Part shown: one piece after another, positions 15,889 through 25,903 of the stretch
Numbering within the stretch: position 1 is the stretch's first letter
Layout: each line of letters opens with the position of its first letter
Assembly (NCBI GenBank): GCA_028715725.1
Contig: JAQURG010000006.1
Coordinates: 1-64,000, forward strand
Source: Methylococcales bacterium
GTDB taxonomy: Bacteria > Pseudomonadota > Gammaproteobacteria > Methylococcales > Methylomonadaceae
DNA length: 64,000 nucleotides
Direction of reading: 5' to 3'
Program-made: the position numbers and the translations under genes
Notes under the pieces: model-generated
The model's input: only the letters and a program-made list of their open reading frames with translations
Database searches by the model: none
What the model was told of the DNA's origin: nothing

Positions 15889-16374
15889 GCCCTTGATAAT
15901 AAGCCCTGCTTGGCGCCGTTGTTCCGGCCCTCTTCTGCCGGAAGACGAACGAATACGGCGAGTCTCTGCCGAAACCTTGAAAGAAGGTCTGCTTTACGGT
16001 TTAACTGAAGTATCTCTTTCATCAGATAAAATTTTGCTAATCGTTAATCAAGTCCATGCACGCTTCAGTTCGCTTTTTAAATGGCCTGAGTCGCTAAAAC
16101 ACGTTGTGTAATAAATGCGCTTTTTAGCTACTATTAAGCTAAAAATCCAGTTAAGCATTGTAAAAGCGACTGAGAACAGAATCTACAGCAGATGCATAAG
16201 CAGTGGCGAAAGAATAGCCGCTTAGCAACCGGCAATCATGAGGATTTATTCCACTATTATGTTAATAACTGGACTATTATTAAAAAACAGGTTTTAAAGC
16301 CGTTGCTGTGAGCAAATATTAAATACTGAATTGATCTTGCTCGAACTCGTTAATATCACATCAAGAGAACTATC
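15889..16374. other. 486-base gap between cpaE and cpaF
   Basis: No convincing gene. TTCCGGC (15922-15928) pairs with GCCGGAA (15937-15943), and TTTTTAGC (16121-16128) with GCTAAAAA (16138-16145). These may attenuate or stabilise the transcript. The unusual length inside an otherwise compact locus suggests a separate promoter for cpaF-tadB-tadC-tadD or a lost gene. The last bases before the GTG start of cpaF contain AAGAGAAC as a weak ribosome binding site. Confidence 0.4.
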
Positions 16375-17775
16375 GTGAGCCTTAAAAGTCGTATTCAAAA
16401 TTATTCCAAACCGGGAGATAGTCATCCGGCGGCTAAAGCGGTAAGCACTGTCCATTCCGAAACTCCTTCCGTTCCGCCATTAACCTTTGACCTTCTTAAT
16501 CCCAAAGAGCTGGAATACAAGGAAAAAGTCCATAAAAAACTGATGGATATTCTTGACTTGTCCTTGATCGTTAAAATGGCGGATACTGATGCGAGAAAAC
16601 AAATTAGTGAGATAGCGCGCCGTATTATCGATGAAGAATCGATACCCATCGTCGCCAGGACCCGCCAATTAATTGTTAATGAGGTAGTCAATGATATTCT
16701 TGGCTTCGGCCCTCTGGAACACCTGCTTTATGAGCCGACTATAGCGGATATTCTGGTTAATGGTTACAATTCGGTCTATGTCGAACGCTTTGGCAGGTTA
16801 GAGAAGACCCCGATAACTTTTAAGGATAATGCCCATTTATTAAAAGTGATTGACCGGATTGTTACCCAGGTCGGACGGAGAATTGATGAATCTTCCCCTT
16901 TGGTCGATGCGCGGTTAATGGACGGCTCTCGTGTTAATGCCATTATTCCTCCTCTGGCTATTGATGGTCCCTCATTGTCCATACGGCGGTTTACACAGGA
17001 TAAAATGCAATTGCAGGATATGGTTGCCATCGGCTCCTTGAGTCAGAGCATGGCTGATGTTTTTGCCAATATGGTTAAAATCAGGCTGAATATCCTGGTT
17101 TCCGGAGGTACCGGTTCCGGCAAAACAACGATGTTGAACGCTCTTTCCAATAATATTCCTATACATGAGCGAATTGTAACTATCGAGGATTCAGCCGAAC
17201 TGCAACTGAAAATGGATAATCTGGTGCGTCTTGAAACTCGCCCGCCAAATATTGAAGGCAAAGGCGAGGTCACTCAGCGCGATCTGGTAAGGAACAGTTT
17301 ACGGATGCGCCCTGATCGTATCATTATCGGCGAGGTGCGCGGACAAGAAGCCTTCGATATGTTACAGGCGATGAATACGGGTCATGACGGCTCATTAACG
17401 ACTATCCATGCCAATACTCCTCGCGATGCCTTGTCCCGGGTGGAAAATATGGTCACGATGGCCGGATTTGATTTGCCTTTGAAAACAATTCGCTCACAAA
17501 TTGCTTCAGCGATCAACGTAGTTCTGCAACTGGAGAGAATGGAGGATGGCAAAAGACGCGTAGTCAGCATCAGTGAAATCAACAGTATGGAAGGCGATAT
17601 TATCACTATGTCAGAAATTTTCCGCTATGAACGCAGAGGTGTCGATGAAGACGGCAATATTATCGGGCGCTTTGTTTCAACCGGCATTATTCCGAGATGC
17701 CATGAGCGCATGAAACAACGCGGCGTTAATATGGGGCTTGACGCATACGTCGACCAAACAATCAGCTCATCATAA
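16375..17775 (+). CDS. cpaF: CpaF/TadA, Tad pilus assembly and retraction ATPase
   Basis: 466 residues with a GTG start. This is a type II/IV secretion ATPase: an N-terminal helical domain (about 45-110), then [12 protein letters not shown] and IADILVNG, and a RecA-like core with Walker A GGTGSGKT at 244-251, IEDSAELQL (Asp box), the Walker B region [13 protein letters not shown] and the His box [15 protein letters not shown]. It powers Flp pilus assembly as a hexamer at the cytoplasmic side of the inner membrane. It starts a compact block with tadB, tadC and tadD after a 486-base gap. Confidence 0.96.
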   Translation: MSLKSRIQNYSKPGDSHPAAKAVSTVHSETPSVPPLTFDLLNPKELEYKEKVHKKLMDILDLSLIVKMADTDARKQISEIARRIIDEESIPIVARTRQLIVNEVVNDILGFGPLEHLLYEPTIADILVNGYNSVYVERFGRLEKTPITFKDNAHLLKVIDRIVTQVGRRIDESSPLVDARLMDGSRVNAIIPPLAIDGPSLSIRRFTQDKMQLQDMVAIGSLSQSMADVFANMVKIRLNILVSGGTGSGKTTMLNALSNNIPIHERIVTIEDSAELQLKMDNLVRLETRPPNIEGKGEVTQRDLVRNSLRMRPDRIIIGEVRGQEAFDMLQAMNTGHDGSLTTIHANTPRDALSRVENMVTMAGFDLPLKTIRSQIASAINVVLQLERMEDGKRRVVSISEINSMEGDIITMSEIFRYERRGVDEDGNIIGRFVSTGIIPRCHERMKQRGVNMGLDAYVDQTISSS

Positions 17776-17788
17776 GGGGATAAATATC

Positions 17789-18763
17789 ATGGATCAAACC
17801 ACGCTCATTGTCTTTTTAATTCTGGTTGCCGGAGCTGTTTTTCTACTGTCCCAGCTCATTCTGGTGCCTTCCTTTGGGACCAAGTCGGTAGAAAGCCGCA
17901 AAATTAAACAACGGCTTCATAAAGTCACCCAAGCCTCGAACAGCGGCCAGTACTCGCTGGTCAGACAAAAATATTTACGCGAGTTATCGGCCCTTGAACA
18001 ATTCCTGCAAGCGATACCCGGCTCAGATGTAATCGATGATTTAATCGAACAGGCTGGAAAGTCCTATCCTTCTTACCGGATTATTTTTGCGATGCTTGGA
18101 CTTCCATTACTCGCTGGTGGAGTAACCTGGTATTTTACCGGGAATATCATTGCTACGCCTGTCGCCATGCTATTTGCCGCTTTCCTCCCTATACTAAAAC
18201 TCAAGCATGACCGGAATGAACGAATGAGTTTGTTTGAAGAGCAATTACCCGATGCTTTGGATATGATGACGCGCGCTTTACGTTCAGGCTATCCTTTTAA
18301 TGAAGCGATGCATTATATTGCTGATGAAATGCAACCCCCGATATCCAGAGAGTTCGGCATTACTTTTGAAGAAATCAATTATGGGCGCGATGTCAGGGAA
18401 GCCTTTAATTATCTTCTTATGAGAGTGCCCAGCATGAATTTGGTTACAGCGACCACTGCAATTTTGATTCAGCGCGATACCGGCGGCAATCTGGCGGAAT
18501 TATTGGACAAAACCAGTGATCTTTTAAGAAAGCGGTTCCGCTTTCAGCGCCGTGTAAGAACCATTACCGCAGAAAACCGTATGTCTGCATGGGTGCTTTC
18601 GCTAATGCCCTTTGCCATATTTTTGATTATTGGGTTAAAGTCTCCCGATTATATCAAGCCCTTGTTCACTACAGAAATGGGCCAGATTATTCTAGGCTGC
18701 GGGCTTGTTTTGCAGGTGATCGGCGCTTTCTGGGTACGCAAACAAATTAATTTCGACATATAG
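17789..18763 (+). CDS. tadB: TadB, Tad pilus inner membrane platform protein
   Basis: 324 residues from the ATG at 17789, which has an AAGGGGATAA ribosome binding site; an upstream in-frame start would overlap cpaF. A first transmembrane helix near the N-terminus, a basic linker and a type II secretion F domain (FEEQLPDALDMMTRALRSG, then a second copy-like IQRDTGGNLAELLDKTSDLLRKR) with two C-terminal helices. TadB and TadC form the GspF-like platform on which CpaF acts. 13 bases separate it from cpaF. Confidence 0.94.
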   Translation: MDQTTLIVFLILVAGAVFLLSQLILVPSFGTKSVESRKIKQRLHKVTQASNSGQYSLVRQKYLRELSALEQFLQAIPGSDVIDDLIEQAGKSYPSYRIIFAMLGLPLLAGGVTWYFTGNIIATPVAMLFAAFLPILKLKHDRNERMSLFEEQLPDALDMMTRALRSGYPFNEAMHYIADEMQPPISREFGITFEEINYGRDVREAFNYLLMRVPSMNLVTATTAILIQRDTGGNLAELLDKTSDLLRKRFRFQRRVRTITAENRMSAWVLSLMPFAIFLIIGLKSPDYIKPLFTTEMGQIILGCGLVLQVIGAFWVRKQINFDI

Positions 18764-18772
18764 GCCATTCCC

Positions 18773-19726
18773 ATGGATCGTATTATTCAATTTATACTAG
18801 CCATAGCCGGCGACCCGCTTTTTGGCCAATGGCTGGTGTTGGCTCTATTCGGCAGCGCTACCTTTGCCCTGGCCCTGGCGTTTTATTTTTTAGTGTTCGG
18901 TATTTATAATCCGGTCAGATCGCGATTGCATGACCTTAGCGGCACCAAACATGAAAACAAATTCATGCGCAGTGCAACTCAAAGCCTGGGCAATTACTTT
19001 GTTATCAGGGAAAGAGCGGGCGAAAAACTCAGTTATGACCGCGAACGTCTTATCCATGCCGGGTATCATGATAAAAACAGCTTATCGCATTACTACGGCA
19101 TAAAAATTCTGCTAACAATCGGTTTACCAGCTCTCATATTTACGATATGTATGACTTTTTTCTCTAGGCTGGAACCGAATCTTTTATTAATGTTTGTTGG
19201 CGCCGGGTTTCTGCTGGGCTTTATCGCACCCAGTTTTTATCTGGACAGTAAAGTGGATGAAAGAAAACGGCTTATAAGAAATTCTTTTCCGGATGTGGTT
19301 GACCAATTAATCGTTTGTACTGAAGCCGGTCTTGGTCTGGATGCAGGTCTGCAACGGGTCGCTAAAGATACCGTATTGAATAATGAAGTCATGGGTTATG
19401 AGCTCGGTCTGGTAAACGCCGAACTGAGATCAGGGGTTGCCCGGGATCAGGCATTAAAGAACCTGGTCAACAGAACAGGCGTTGATGAAATTCGCGGACT
19501 GGTATCGGCGTTAGCGCAAAGTATGCGTTTTGGCACCAGTATCGGCAATACGTTACGCGTCTATGCCGAAGACCTTAGGGATAAACGCATGCAAAAAGCG
19601 GAAAAAGAAGCGGCTAAACTTGCTGTAAAAATGCTGTTCCCCTTGGCTTTTTGTTTCTTTCCGGGGATTTTTATCGTTATCCTTGGGCCTGCCGTTATTT
19701 CAATTTATCAGGCGATGTCTCTTTAA
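18773..19726 (+). CDS. tadC: TadC, Tad pilus inner membrane platform protein
   Basis: 317 residues. N-terminal transmembrane helix at about 18-42, two central helices (about 105-150), the GspF domain with NSFPDVVDQLIVCTEAGLGLDAGLQRVA and VSALAQSMRFGTSIGNTLRVYAEDLR, and a C-terminal helix. It is the partner of TadB in the pilus platform. It starts 9 bases after tadB. Confidence 0.94.
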   Translation: MDRIIQFILAIAGDPLFGQWLVLALFGSATFALALAFYFLVFGIYNPVRSRLHDLSGTKHENKFMRSATQSLGNYFVIRERAGEKLSYDRERLIHAGYHDKNSLSHYYGIKILLTIGLPALIFTICMTFFSRLEPNLLLMFVGAGFLLGFIAPSFYLDSKVDERKRLIRNSFPDVVDQLIVCTEAGLGLDAGLQRVAKDTVLNNEVMGYELGLVNAELRSGVARDQALKNLVNRTGVDEIRGLVSALAQSMRFGTSIGNTLRVYAEDLRDKRMQKAEKEAAKLAVKMLFPLAFCFFPGIFIVILGPAVISIYQAMSL

Positions 19727-19741
19727 TTCTTTTTTAACTCT

Positions 19742-20779
19742 ATGATATCAAAAAAATTAAGTATCTTTGCCTTTGCTTGTTTGACGCCTGTCCTCATCAG
19801 CGCTTGCAACCCGCTTACTGTTAAACCTAACCGGGACGAAAGCAGTATTAACAACCCGGAGAATATATTAAACATACTGGACACTGACGTAAAAACGGAA
19901 AAACAGGCTTTCGCCAAAGCGGAGGCTGCATTAAGCGAGGGAAAATCAGAAAGCGCACTCTTTTATTATATTAAAACCCTGCAATTTAATAATAAAAATA
20001 TCAAGGCAATGGAACATATTGCCTCCATTCATAGCGACAACAAACACCCTGAATTGGCAATTAAAGCCTATCAGGATATTTTGGCTATCGATAGCAAAAA
20101 TCCTTTAGCCAATGAAAGCCTGGGCCTGTATTTTTTGGAAAACGGCCAAACCGATTTGGCAAAAAGCCATCTTACCAATGCTGTGGCCTATAACAGAAAT
20201 AGCTGGAAAGCTCATAACGGCCTTGGCGTAATTGCAGACCTGGCCAATAATAGCACTGAAGCCATTGCCCATTACCAGGCTGCTCTGGCAATACAGCCGA
20301 CCAATCCGATGCTGATAAATAACCTGGGTTATTCCTATTATCTTTCCGGAAATGATGCCAAAGCAAAATCCTTGTTTAATCAGGCGCTCGGCTATGACAA
20401 TCGAAATGAACGCGCCATTCATAATCTGGCGTTGATTGAAATTAAAAACGGTAATTTCCCCGGTGCTGCCGCCCTTTTTAATCGAATAATGTCTGTTCAT
20501 GAATCTTATAACAATATCGGCTATATCTGCATGTTAACCGGCCGTTATGATGTGGCGGAAGAATATCTGAGAAGAGCGATCGATGAATCACCCGTTTATT
20601 TCCCGAAAGCTCAGGAAAATCTTAAAACCCTGTCAACGCTAAAACCCAGGCGGATGAGCACGTTTAACCCCGAATCAGATCCCCCTGTCCCGGTAGTAAA
20701 ACCCCGCACATTATCTAATCCGGATGCGGCCCGGATTCAAAATGAAGAACCTGCCATCAAAAAAACAGTCAGCAAATAA
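19742..20779 (+). CDS. tadD: TadD-like TPR lipoprotein
   Basis: 345 residues. Lipoprotein signal with lipobox ISAC, so the mature protein is probably anchored by Cys22. At least five TPR repeats run from about residue 57 to 285 (for example AYQDILAIDSKNPLANESLG and NNLGYSYYLSGNDAKAKSLF), followed by a Pro-rich, charged tail. TadD proteins help the secretin assemble in the outer membrane. It closes the visible Tad locus 15 bases after tadC and is followed by a strong hairpin. Confidence 0.88.
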   Translation: MISKKLSIFAFACLTPVLISACNPLTVKPNRDESSINNPENILNILDTDVKTEKQAFAKAEAALSEGKSESALFYYIKTLQFNNKNIKAMEHIASIHSDNKHPELAIKAYQDILAIDSKNPLANESLGLYFLENGQTDLAKSHLTNAVAYNRNSWKAHNGLGVIADLANNSTEAIAHYQAALAIQPTNPMLINNLGYSYYLSGNDAKAKSLFNQALGYDNRNERAIHNLALIEIKNGNFPGAAALFNRIMSVHESYNNIGYICMLTGRYDVAEEYLRRAIDESPVYFPKAQENLKTLSTLKPRRMSTFNPESDPPVPVVKPRTLSNPDAARIQNEEPAIKKTVSK

Positions 20780-20843
20780 TAGTATCAGTCAGCAGGCAGT
20801 AAAAAATAGTTACTGAAGTAGTTTGCGGTGTCGCCTTGGTCGC

Positions 20844-20879
20844 CCTGGTTGCGGCTTAAGGTTTTTAGCCGCAACCAGG
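20844..20879 (+). terminator. Strong stem-loop after tadD
   Basis: CCTGGTTGCGGCT (20844-20856) pairs perfectly with AGCCGCAACCAGG (20867-20879), a 13-bp stem with a 10-base loop that contains a T run. It lies between the convergent ends of tadD and the minus-strand gene at 20899 and may serve both. No T run follows the stem on the plus strand. Confidence 0.6.
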
Positions 20880-20898
20880 TGTTGCTCTCAAAAGCCTG

Positions 20899-21342
20899 CT
20901 ACTTCATCATTTCCCTTTTAAATATAGCGTCAATCTTTTTATTAACATCCGGTGTAACCGCGGGCTCAGCAACAACCGGCCTTGGCGGCACGGCAACAGG
21001 TGCAGGTTGATAGACGACGGTGTGCGCCTTGCGAGCGCAGCCTTCGTTATATCTGTAATCCCCTGAAGGGCGCATAAAAGTCCATTTAAAGGGCTTGCAT
21101 ACTATGGTATCGGCCAGTTTTTCAAATGCATCATGGGGCCTGGGTATCGTCGCTATGGCAGTCAGAGGACTGACTCCGACATATACGCCTGCACCTATGA
21201 GTGTTGCAGCAATACCGACTGGTCTTAAAATCATATCAATCATCACATCATAGCTGTCACCTTCGACATTTTGATGATCTGCAAAACCTGGCGCCGCCAT
21301 AAATGTGAAAAGGACAAAAACAAACAATTTACGCAATTTCAT
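20899..21342 (-). CDS. Small exported envelope protein, unknown function
   Basis: 147 residues with a clear signal peptide (MKLRKLFVFVLFTFMAAPGFA). A conserved-looking hydrophobic segment follows (MIDMILRPVGIAATLIGAGVYVGVSPL), then FEKLADTIVCKPFKWTFMRPSGDY with two Cys in the region (VCKPF and EGCAR), and a Pro/Val-rich C-terminal third. I have seen this RPxG/CxPxxxTFxRPxG pattern in uncharacterised gammaproteobacterial envelope proteins, but no function is known to me. It has its own ribosome binding site (AGAATAAT is weak) and stands alone. Confidence 0.75.
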   Translation of the reverse strand: MKLRKLFVFVLFTFMAAPGFADHQNVEGDSYDVMIDMILRPVGIAATLIGAGVYVGVSPLTAIATIPRPHDAFEKLADTIVCKPFKWTFMRPSGDYRYNEGCARKAHTVVYQPAPVAVPPRPVVAEPAVTPDVNKKIDAIFKREMMK

Positions 21343-21693
21343 TATTATTCTCCAAATTGATTAAGTTGTGCCATACCTGACAGGCTGCTATTGCAGCCCC
21401 TGTTTGAAACCGAGGAATCCATTGACAAGATCTTAGAAGAATTTTATCTACAATCCGGTATTGAAATAATCCAGCTCTTCAAATTATTAATCTATTAGCT
21501 CTTACTTTTCGTCTGCGCTTATGGCGAACAGGGTGGATTTTTCAATTGTAGAAGTTTTTTACTTGTTTGTTATTTAAAGAATAAAATAAATTAATCCGCG
21601 CACTTCTATTTTTGCAGGAGAGGCTTTAGCCTCGCCCTGCCCCTTCGAGGCTAAAGCCTCTCCCACGTATTGTCAGGGATTATCCGGTTGCCG
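21343..21693. other. Intergenic region with REP-like inverted pair
   Basis: GAGAGGCTTTAGCCTCG (21618-21634) and its perfect inverted copy CGAGGCTAAAGCCTCTC (21646-21662) form a 17-bp stem with an 11-base loop. The flanks GCAGGAG and CTCCCAC make this two opposed units of the GTGGGAG REP family seen near 3579 and 5241. It lies just downstream of tpx and may also end its transcript. Nothing else is visible. Confidence 0.55.
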
Positions 21694-22200
21694 TTAATGA
21701 AGGTTGTGAAGCGCTGCCAATGCGCCTTCGTAATCCGGTTCATCGGCTATTTCGCTTACCAATTGCGTATAAACGACATTATCATGCTCATCGATAATAA
21801 TAACTGCGCGCGCAGTCAGTCCGGCAAGAATGGAATCTTTCAGCTTGACGCCATAAACATCGGCAAAATCCGAGCGGAAGGTCGATAACGGAATAACATG
21901 TTTTAAGTCTTCTACCTCACAAAACCGGCATTGCGCAAACGGTAAATCGGCAGAAATAACAAGAACAACGGTATTGTACAAATGTGCTGCTTTTTCGTTA
22001 AATTTTCGCGTTGAAGTAGCGCAGGTAGGAGTATCCAGGCTCGGTACGATATTCAGCACTTTCTTTTTACCTGCATAAGCCGCCAGGGTCACATCCGCTA
22101 ATTTACTGTTCACCAGGCTAAATTCAGGAGCTTGGCCGCCAATTGCCGGTAATTCGCCGGATGTATGTATGGGTTTGCCTTGAAATGTAATAGTGGCCAT
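21694..22200 (-). CDS. tpx: Thiol peroxidase Tpx
   Basis: 168 residues from the ATG at 22200; an upstream in-frame start is less likely because [18 protein letters not shown] is the usual Tpx start. The peroxidatic Cys60 lies in [15 protein letters not shown] and the resolving Cys94 in [10 protein letters not shown]. Tpx reduces hydrogen peroxide and alkyl hydroperoxides with electrons from thioredoxin. It is a single-gene unit. Confidence 0.95.
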   Translation of the reverse strand: MATITFQGKPIHTSGELPAIGGQAPEFSLVNSKLADVTLAAYAGKKKVLNIVPSLDTPTCATSTRKFNEKAAHLYNTVVLVISADLPFAQCRFCEVEDLKHVIPLSTFRSDFADVYGVKLKDSILAGLTARAVIIIDEHDNVVYTQLVSEIADEPDYEGALAALHNLH

Positions 22201-22505
22201 AAAATACCTGAAGATAATGAGCAAAGGTTAAAGATTAAAGGAGTTTGTATCTGGGTGCTAAAAAAAGCTTTTTTTTACGGATCGCATATTAAAGATACCT
22301 CAGGAAGCCTCGTTCAAGCGCACAGATATCCAAGAGTCTTATTATTTCTTCTCTGGTGGAGAAGGTTGGGAAGCACTTAACTTTATCCAACCTCTGGTCT
22401 CTACAGCAGGAGAGCTTATTTTTCTGCAATTTATTGCTTTTTACTTCCCCCGCAGGGAAGGAGCCTAACCTGCCAACCCCGTACTTTTAATCAATCATTT
22501 GAATT
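22201..22505. other. Intergenic region between tpx and der
   Basis: No gene. It contains an AAAAAAAGCTTTTTTTT palindrome near 22261, which may act as a weak terminator, and the upstream region of tpx. The rest shows nothing I can name. Confidence 0.3.
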
Positions 22506-23903
22506 TTATTTATTTTTTGCTTTCACCCGCTTCATCAAGCGTTGGCGCTTTTGAACTTGCCAGTCGGTCAATTTGTTTTTTTGCCCGTGGAAAGGATTGA
22601 CCGGCGATTTAAACTCGATGCGTATCGGCGTGCCTGACAACTTCAGTTTGTCCCTGAAATAATTCACTAAATAGCGCTTGTAAGACGTTGGCAAAGCATC
22701 GGTTTGAACGCCATGAACGACGATGATAGGCGGATTTCGTCCGCCTTGATGCGCATATTTTAATTTGATGCGTCGGGTATTCACTATCGGAGGCTGATGC
22801 GCGTCGGTGGCTTCTTTCAGTATTCTGGTCAACGCCGAAGTTGACATATCGATCATGGCCGAGTCATACAATTTATGCACAACGTCAAACAATTTGCCGA
22901 CACCGCTGCCATGCAGCGCCGAAATAGGATGTTTTTCGGCAAACTCAAGAAAGGATAGTTTCACTTCAAGCTGCCTTTTAACCGTTTCTTTCTGCTCTAC
23001 CGTTAACCCGTCCCATTTATTAAGACCGATAATCAGCGACTTCCCTGCTTCCAGCACAAGGCCCAGTAAATGCGCATCCTGATCGGTAATGCCCTCGCTG
23101 GCATCAATTAAATAGATGACTACGTGCGCCTTTTCAATCGCTTGCAGTGATTTGATAATACTGAACTTTTCGATCGTTTCCGACACTCTGGATCGGCGGC
23201 GCATTCCGGCGGTGTCAATCAGCGTAAACTGCTTGCCATTGCGTTCAAAAGGAATATATATACTGTCGCGAGTTGTGCCCGGCTCATCAAATACGATAAC
23301 TCTTTCTTCACCCAGCAAGCGGTTAACCAAAGTGGACTTGCCGACATTCGGCCGTCCTACAATGGCAATGCCAATGCCCTTGCTTGTCTCATCGATTAGC
23401 TCCTCATTAGCCGGCGGCAGCAATTGATCAACCCTGGCCAGCAATTCAGGTATGCCTCTGCCGTGAGAAGCGGCTATCGGTACCGGTTCGCCCAAAGCCA
23501 GCGAATAGAAATCCGATGCGGCCAGATTAGCATCAATACCGTCTACCTTATTGGTAACCAGAACTACGGGCTTATTCAGCTTTCTAAGCGTATCGGCAAT
23601 TACTTTATCTGATGCGCTGAGTCCTTCACGCGCATCAACCATAAAAAAAACAACATCCGCTTCTTCCAGGGCAATCTGTACCTGCTTTCTGGAAACGCTT
23701 TCTATCCCTTCGGCGACATCAGCGATACCGCCCGTGTCAACGACCAGGCAGGCGCGATTGCCATGCTTCACCCGGCCATACTGCCGGTCACGGGTTAGTC
23801 CCGGAATATCTGCGACCAGAGCCTCCCGGCTACGGGTTAAATAATTGAATAATGTTGACTTGCCAACATTAGGCCGGCCAACCAGGGCTATAACAGGTAA
23901 CAT
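22506..23903 (-). CDS. der: Ribosome biogenesis GTPase Der (EngA)
   Basis: 465 residues with two tandem GTPase domains. Each has GRPNVGKST (residues about 8 and 183), a DTGG or DTAG G3 motif and an NKVDG or NKWDG G4 motif. A C-terminal KH-like domain follows with the basic tail typical of Der. The protein is essential for 50S subunit assembly. It is the last gene of the ndk-rlmN-pilF-hisS-yfgM-bamB-der row and starts 10 bases after bamB. Confidence 0.98.
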   Translation of the reverse strand: MLPVIALVGRPNVGKSTLFNYLTRSREALVADIPGLTRDRQYGRVKHGNRACLVVDTGGIADVAEGIESVSRKQVQIALEEADVVFFMVDAREGLSASDKVIADTLRKLNKPVVLVTNKVDGIDANLAASDFYSLALGEPVPIAASHGRGIPELLARVDQLLPPANEELIDETSKGIGIAIVGRPNVGKSTLVNRLLGEERVIVFDEPGTTRDSIYIPFERNGKQFTLIDTAGMRRRSRVSETIEKFSIIKSLQAIEKAHVVIYLIDASEGITDQDAHLLGLVLEAGKSLIIGLNKWDGLTVEQKETVKRQLEVKLSFLEFAEKHPISALHGSGVGKLFDVVHKLYDSAMIDMSTSALTRILKEATDAHQPPIVNTRRIKLKYAHQGGRNPPIIVVHGVQTDALPTSYKRYLVNYFRDKLKLSGTPIRIEFKSPVNPFHGQKNKLTDWQVQKRQRLMKRVKAKNK

Positions 23904-23913
23904 TTAATTAGAG

Positions 23914-25101
23914 TCATTGAATTTTATAAGCGGCAAGAGTGCCGTCTTTTGCATAAATATAAACAGTATTGTCCACTACGACCGGCTTGGCGTCGATGCC
24001 GCTGTCAGTAACCTTGATTCGACCCAGTTGCCTGCCGTCAACAGTTGACAGCCAATGCACATAACCTTCAAAATCGCCGGCGACAACATAATTGTCATAG
24101 ACAGACGGAGTTGTTAATTTTCTTTGATGCAAATCCTTTTGCTTCCATAATGATGCGCCGGTGCGCTGATCCAGTTGCTGCACATCACTGCCTGCATCTG
24201 TCAGATACAGATAGCGGGAATCATTGCTCAAACCGGCATAAGAAGAAATCGACTCATTACGCCATAAGACCTCGCCATCCGATTCCGAGACAGCGGCAAT
24301 TCCACCGTGATAACCGGCAATATAGATGACGCCGGCCACATCGATCGGATCAGCATCCAGATCTGCAAGCCTTTCAACTTCAGAGCGTCCTTTAGGAATG
24401 GCGATACTGGTTTCCCAGCCATACTTGCCGTCAGTCAGGCGTAACGCCATCAATTTGCCATTATCGTAGCCGACAATTACCTTATCCTCAACAATAATGG
24501 GCGCGCCAATTCCCCTTACGCTTAACGCAGGCTCGTTAATTTCATAACTCCACAATTTTGCGCCGTTTTTTTCGTTAAACGCAAAAACGACGCCATCGGT
24601 GGTGCGAATGATGGCGATGCCATTAGCAATAGCAGGCACAGAAAGCACTTCGCTGGATACTTCAGACTTCCACAGTGTTTCGCCGTTTTCACTATTCAGG
24701 GCGACGACTTGGGCATCGCTGGACCCTAAAATAACGGTTCCACTACCTAAACCTGGGCCGCCGGAAAGATGAATCTCAGTTTCGGCTTCCCAAAGCAGTT
24801 TACCCGTACTTAAATCTCTGGCCTCGACCAATCCCTCATTGTCGGCAGCGATTATTTTTCCGAAACCCACTGCCGGAACCAGTTTCAAAGTACGTTCGTC
24901 TGACCCTGCGCCAACAGATTCTTGCCAGATTTCCTCGATTTTTATCTCAGGCGTATATTCAACCAAAACAGCCGGCGGATCGGAATTATCCTCACCGCCC
25001 AGAAAGTAATCTGAAATCCCGGATGCCGCTTCTCCAAGCGTATCAAAAGCAGCACAACCGGCCAAAACCAGACAAAACAGTAAAAGCGTAATCGGGCGCA
25101 T
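23914..25101 (-). CDS. bamB: Outer membrane assembly lipoprotein BamB
   Basis: 395 residues. Signal sequence with lipobox LAGC, followed by an eight-bladed PQQ-type beta-propeller with repeats such as VVALNSENGETLWKSE and MALRLTDGKYGWET. BamB is the scaffold lipoprotein of the BAM complex that inserts outer membrane beta-barrels. The start overlaps the yfgM stop by one base (TAATG-type), and the gene order is the standard gammaproteobacterial one. Confidence 0.96.
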   Translation of the reverse strand: MRPITLLLFCLVLAGCAAFDTLGEAASGISDYFLGGEDNSDPPAVLVEYTPEIKIEEIWQESVGAGSDERTLKLVPAVGFGKIIAADNEGLVEARDLSTGKLLWEAETEIHLSGGPGLGSGTVILGSSDAQVVALNSENGETLWKSEVSSEVLSVPAIANGIAIIRTTDGVVFAFNEKNGAKLWSYEINEPALSVRGIGAPIIVEDKVIVGYDNGKLMALRLTDGKYGWETSIAIPKGRSEVERLADLDADPIDVAGVIYIAGYHGGIAAVSESDGEVLWRNESISSYAGLSNDSRYLYLTDAGSDVQQLDQRTGASLWKQKDLHQRKLTTPSVYDNYVVAGDFEGYVHWLSTVDGRQLGRIKVTDSGIDAKPVVVDNTVYIYAKDGTLAAYKIQ

Positions 25102-25763
25102 TATTTTACCGGTTCTACGCTCTGAGCTTCTGCCTTTTCGGGAGCTGTCAGATCGTCAATCTTGAATTGCAATAAGGGTGATCTGTAGCCGCTTTCCAAT
25201 GCTTTCTGGTAAGAACTTCGCGCTTGATCCAGACGGTCCAGGGCAACATACAAATCGCCCACCAATTCATCATAATTACCTGAAAAACTGGTTGAAGTCG
25301 CAGGATCGATGTCATTGATCAATTGCAAGCCCTGTTCATATTCGCCTTTAGCCAGCATTAAACGCACCTGCCTGATCTTGGCGATATTGCTCAGTTCCTT
25401 ATTTGATCCTGACGCTATTTTTTTCAGAATCTGCTGGGCTGCGGCCAGATCGCCTTGTTGAACCTTTAATTTTGCCTGTAGCAAACCGCTATAAGCCGCA
25501 TATTCAGTTTTCGGAAATTGTTCTTGCATGCGCTGCGCCAGCTTTTCGGCGCTGTCTTTTTTATTTGCCCCAACCGCTTGTATTAACTGGGAATATAAAG
25601 CCGATGCCTGTTCAGACTGAACCTTGTTGTGATCCCGCCAGTAATTCCAGCCCAGAATAATCGCGATACCCAGTACGAGACCCACAATAGTTGATTGCCC
25701 GTTTTCCTTCCACCATCTTTTAAATGCTTCAAGCTGTTCTTCTTCTGTATCGTAAATTTCCAC
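25101..25763 (-). CDS. yfgM: YfgM family TPR protein (SecYEG/periplasmic chaperone ancillary factor)
   Basis: 220 residues. An N-terminal charged segment (YDTEEEQLEAFKRWWKENG) precedes one transmembrane helix (about 26-42) and a periplasmic TPR-like domain. YfgM is an inner membrane protein associated with SecYEG and periplasmic chaperones. Adjacent bamB and hisS support the call. A TTGACA box lies on the minus strand at 25802-25807, but the matching -10 is poor. Confidence 0.92.
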   Translation of the reverse strand: MEIYDTEEEQLEAFKRWWKENGQSTIVGLVLGIAIILGWNYWRDHNKVQSEQASALYSQLIQAVGANKKDSAEKLAQRMQEQFPKTEYAAYSGLLQAKLKVQQGDLAAAQQILKKIASGSNKELSNIAKIRQVRLMLAKGEYEQGLQLINDIDPATSTSFSGNYDELVGDLYVALDRLDQARSSYQKALESGYRSPLLQFKIDDLTAPEKAEAQSVEPVK

Positions 25764-25903
25764 TTGCTTTCTCTTGTTTGTATTTTAAAAATAGTAAGTA
25801 TTGTCAAGTTGAACGACTTTAAGTTCCCGCACAGGCATCAACTTAAGTTATAAAGCTACAAAATTTTTACTTGGTTTTTTTTCATGGCTCAGTTAATTAA
25901 ATA

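Noticed and set aside
15893..16111. A 72-residue frame in the gap between cpaE and cpaF
   Set aside because: No ribosome binding site, no conserved motif and biased composition; treated as chance.
21421..21450. TTGACA with TATCTA 17 bases on, plus strand
   Set aside because: The -10 match is only three of six, the essential last T is missing, and no plus-strand gene follows.
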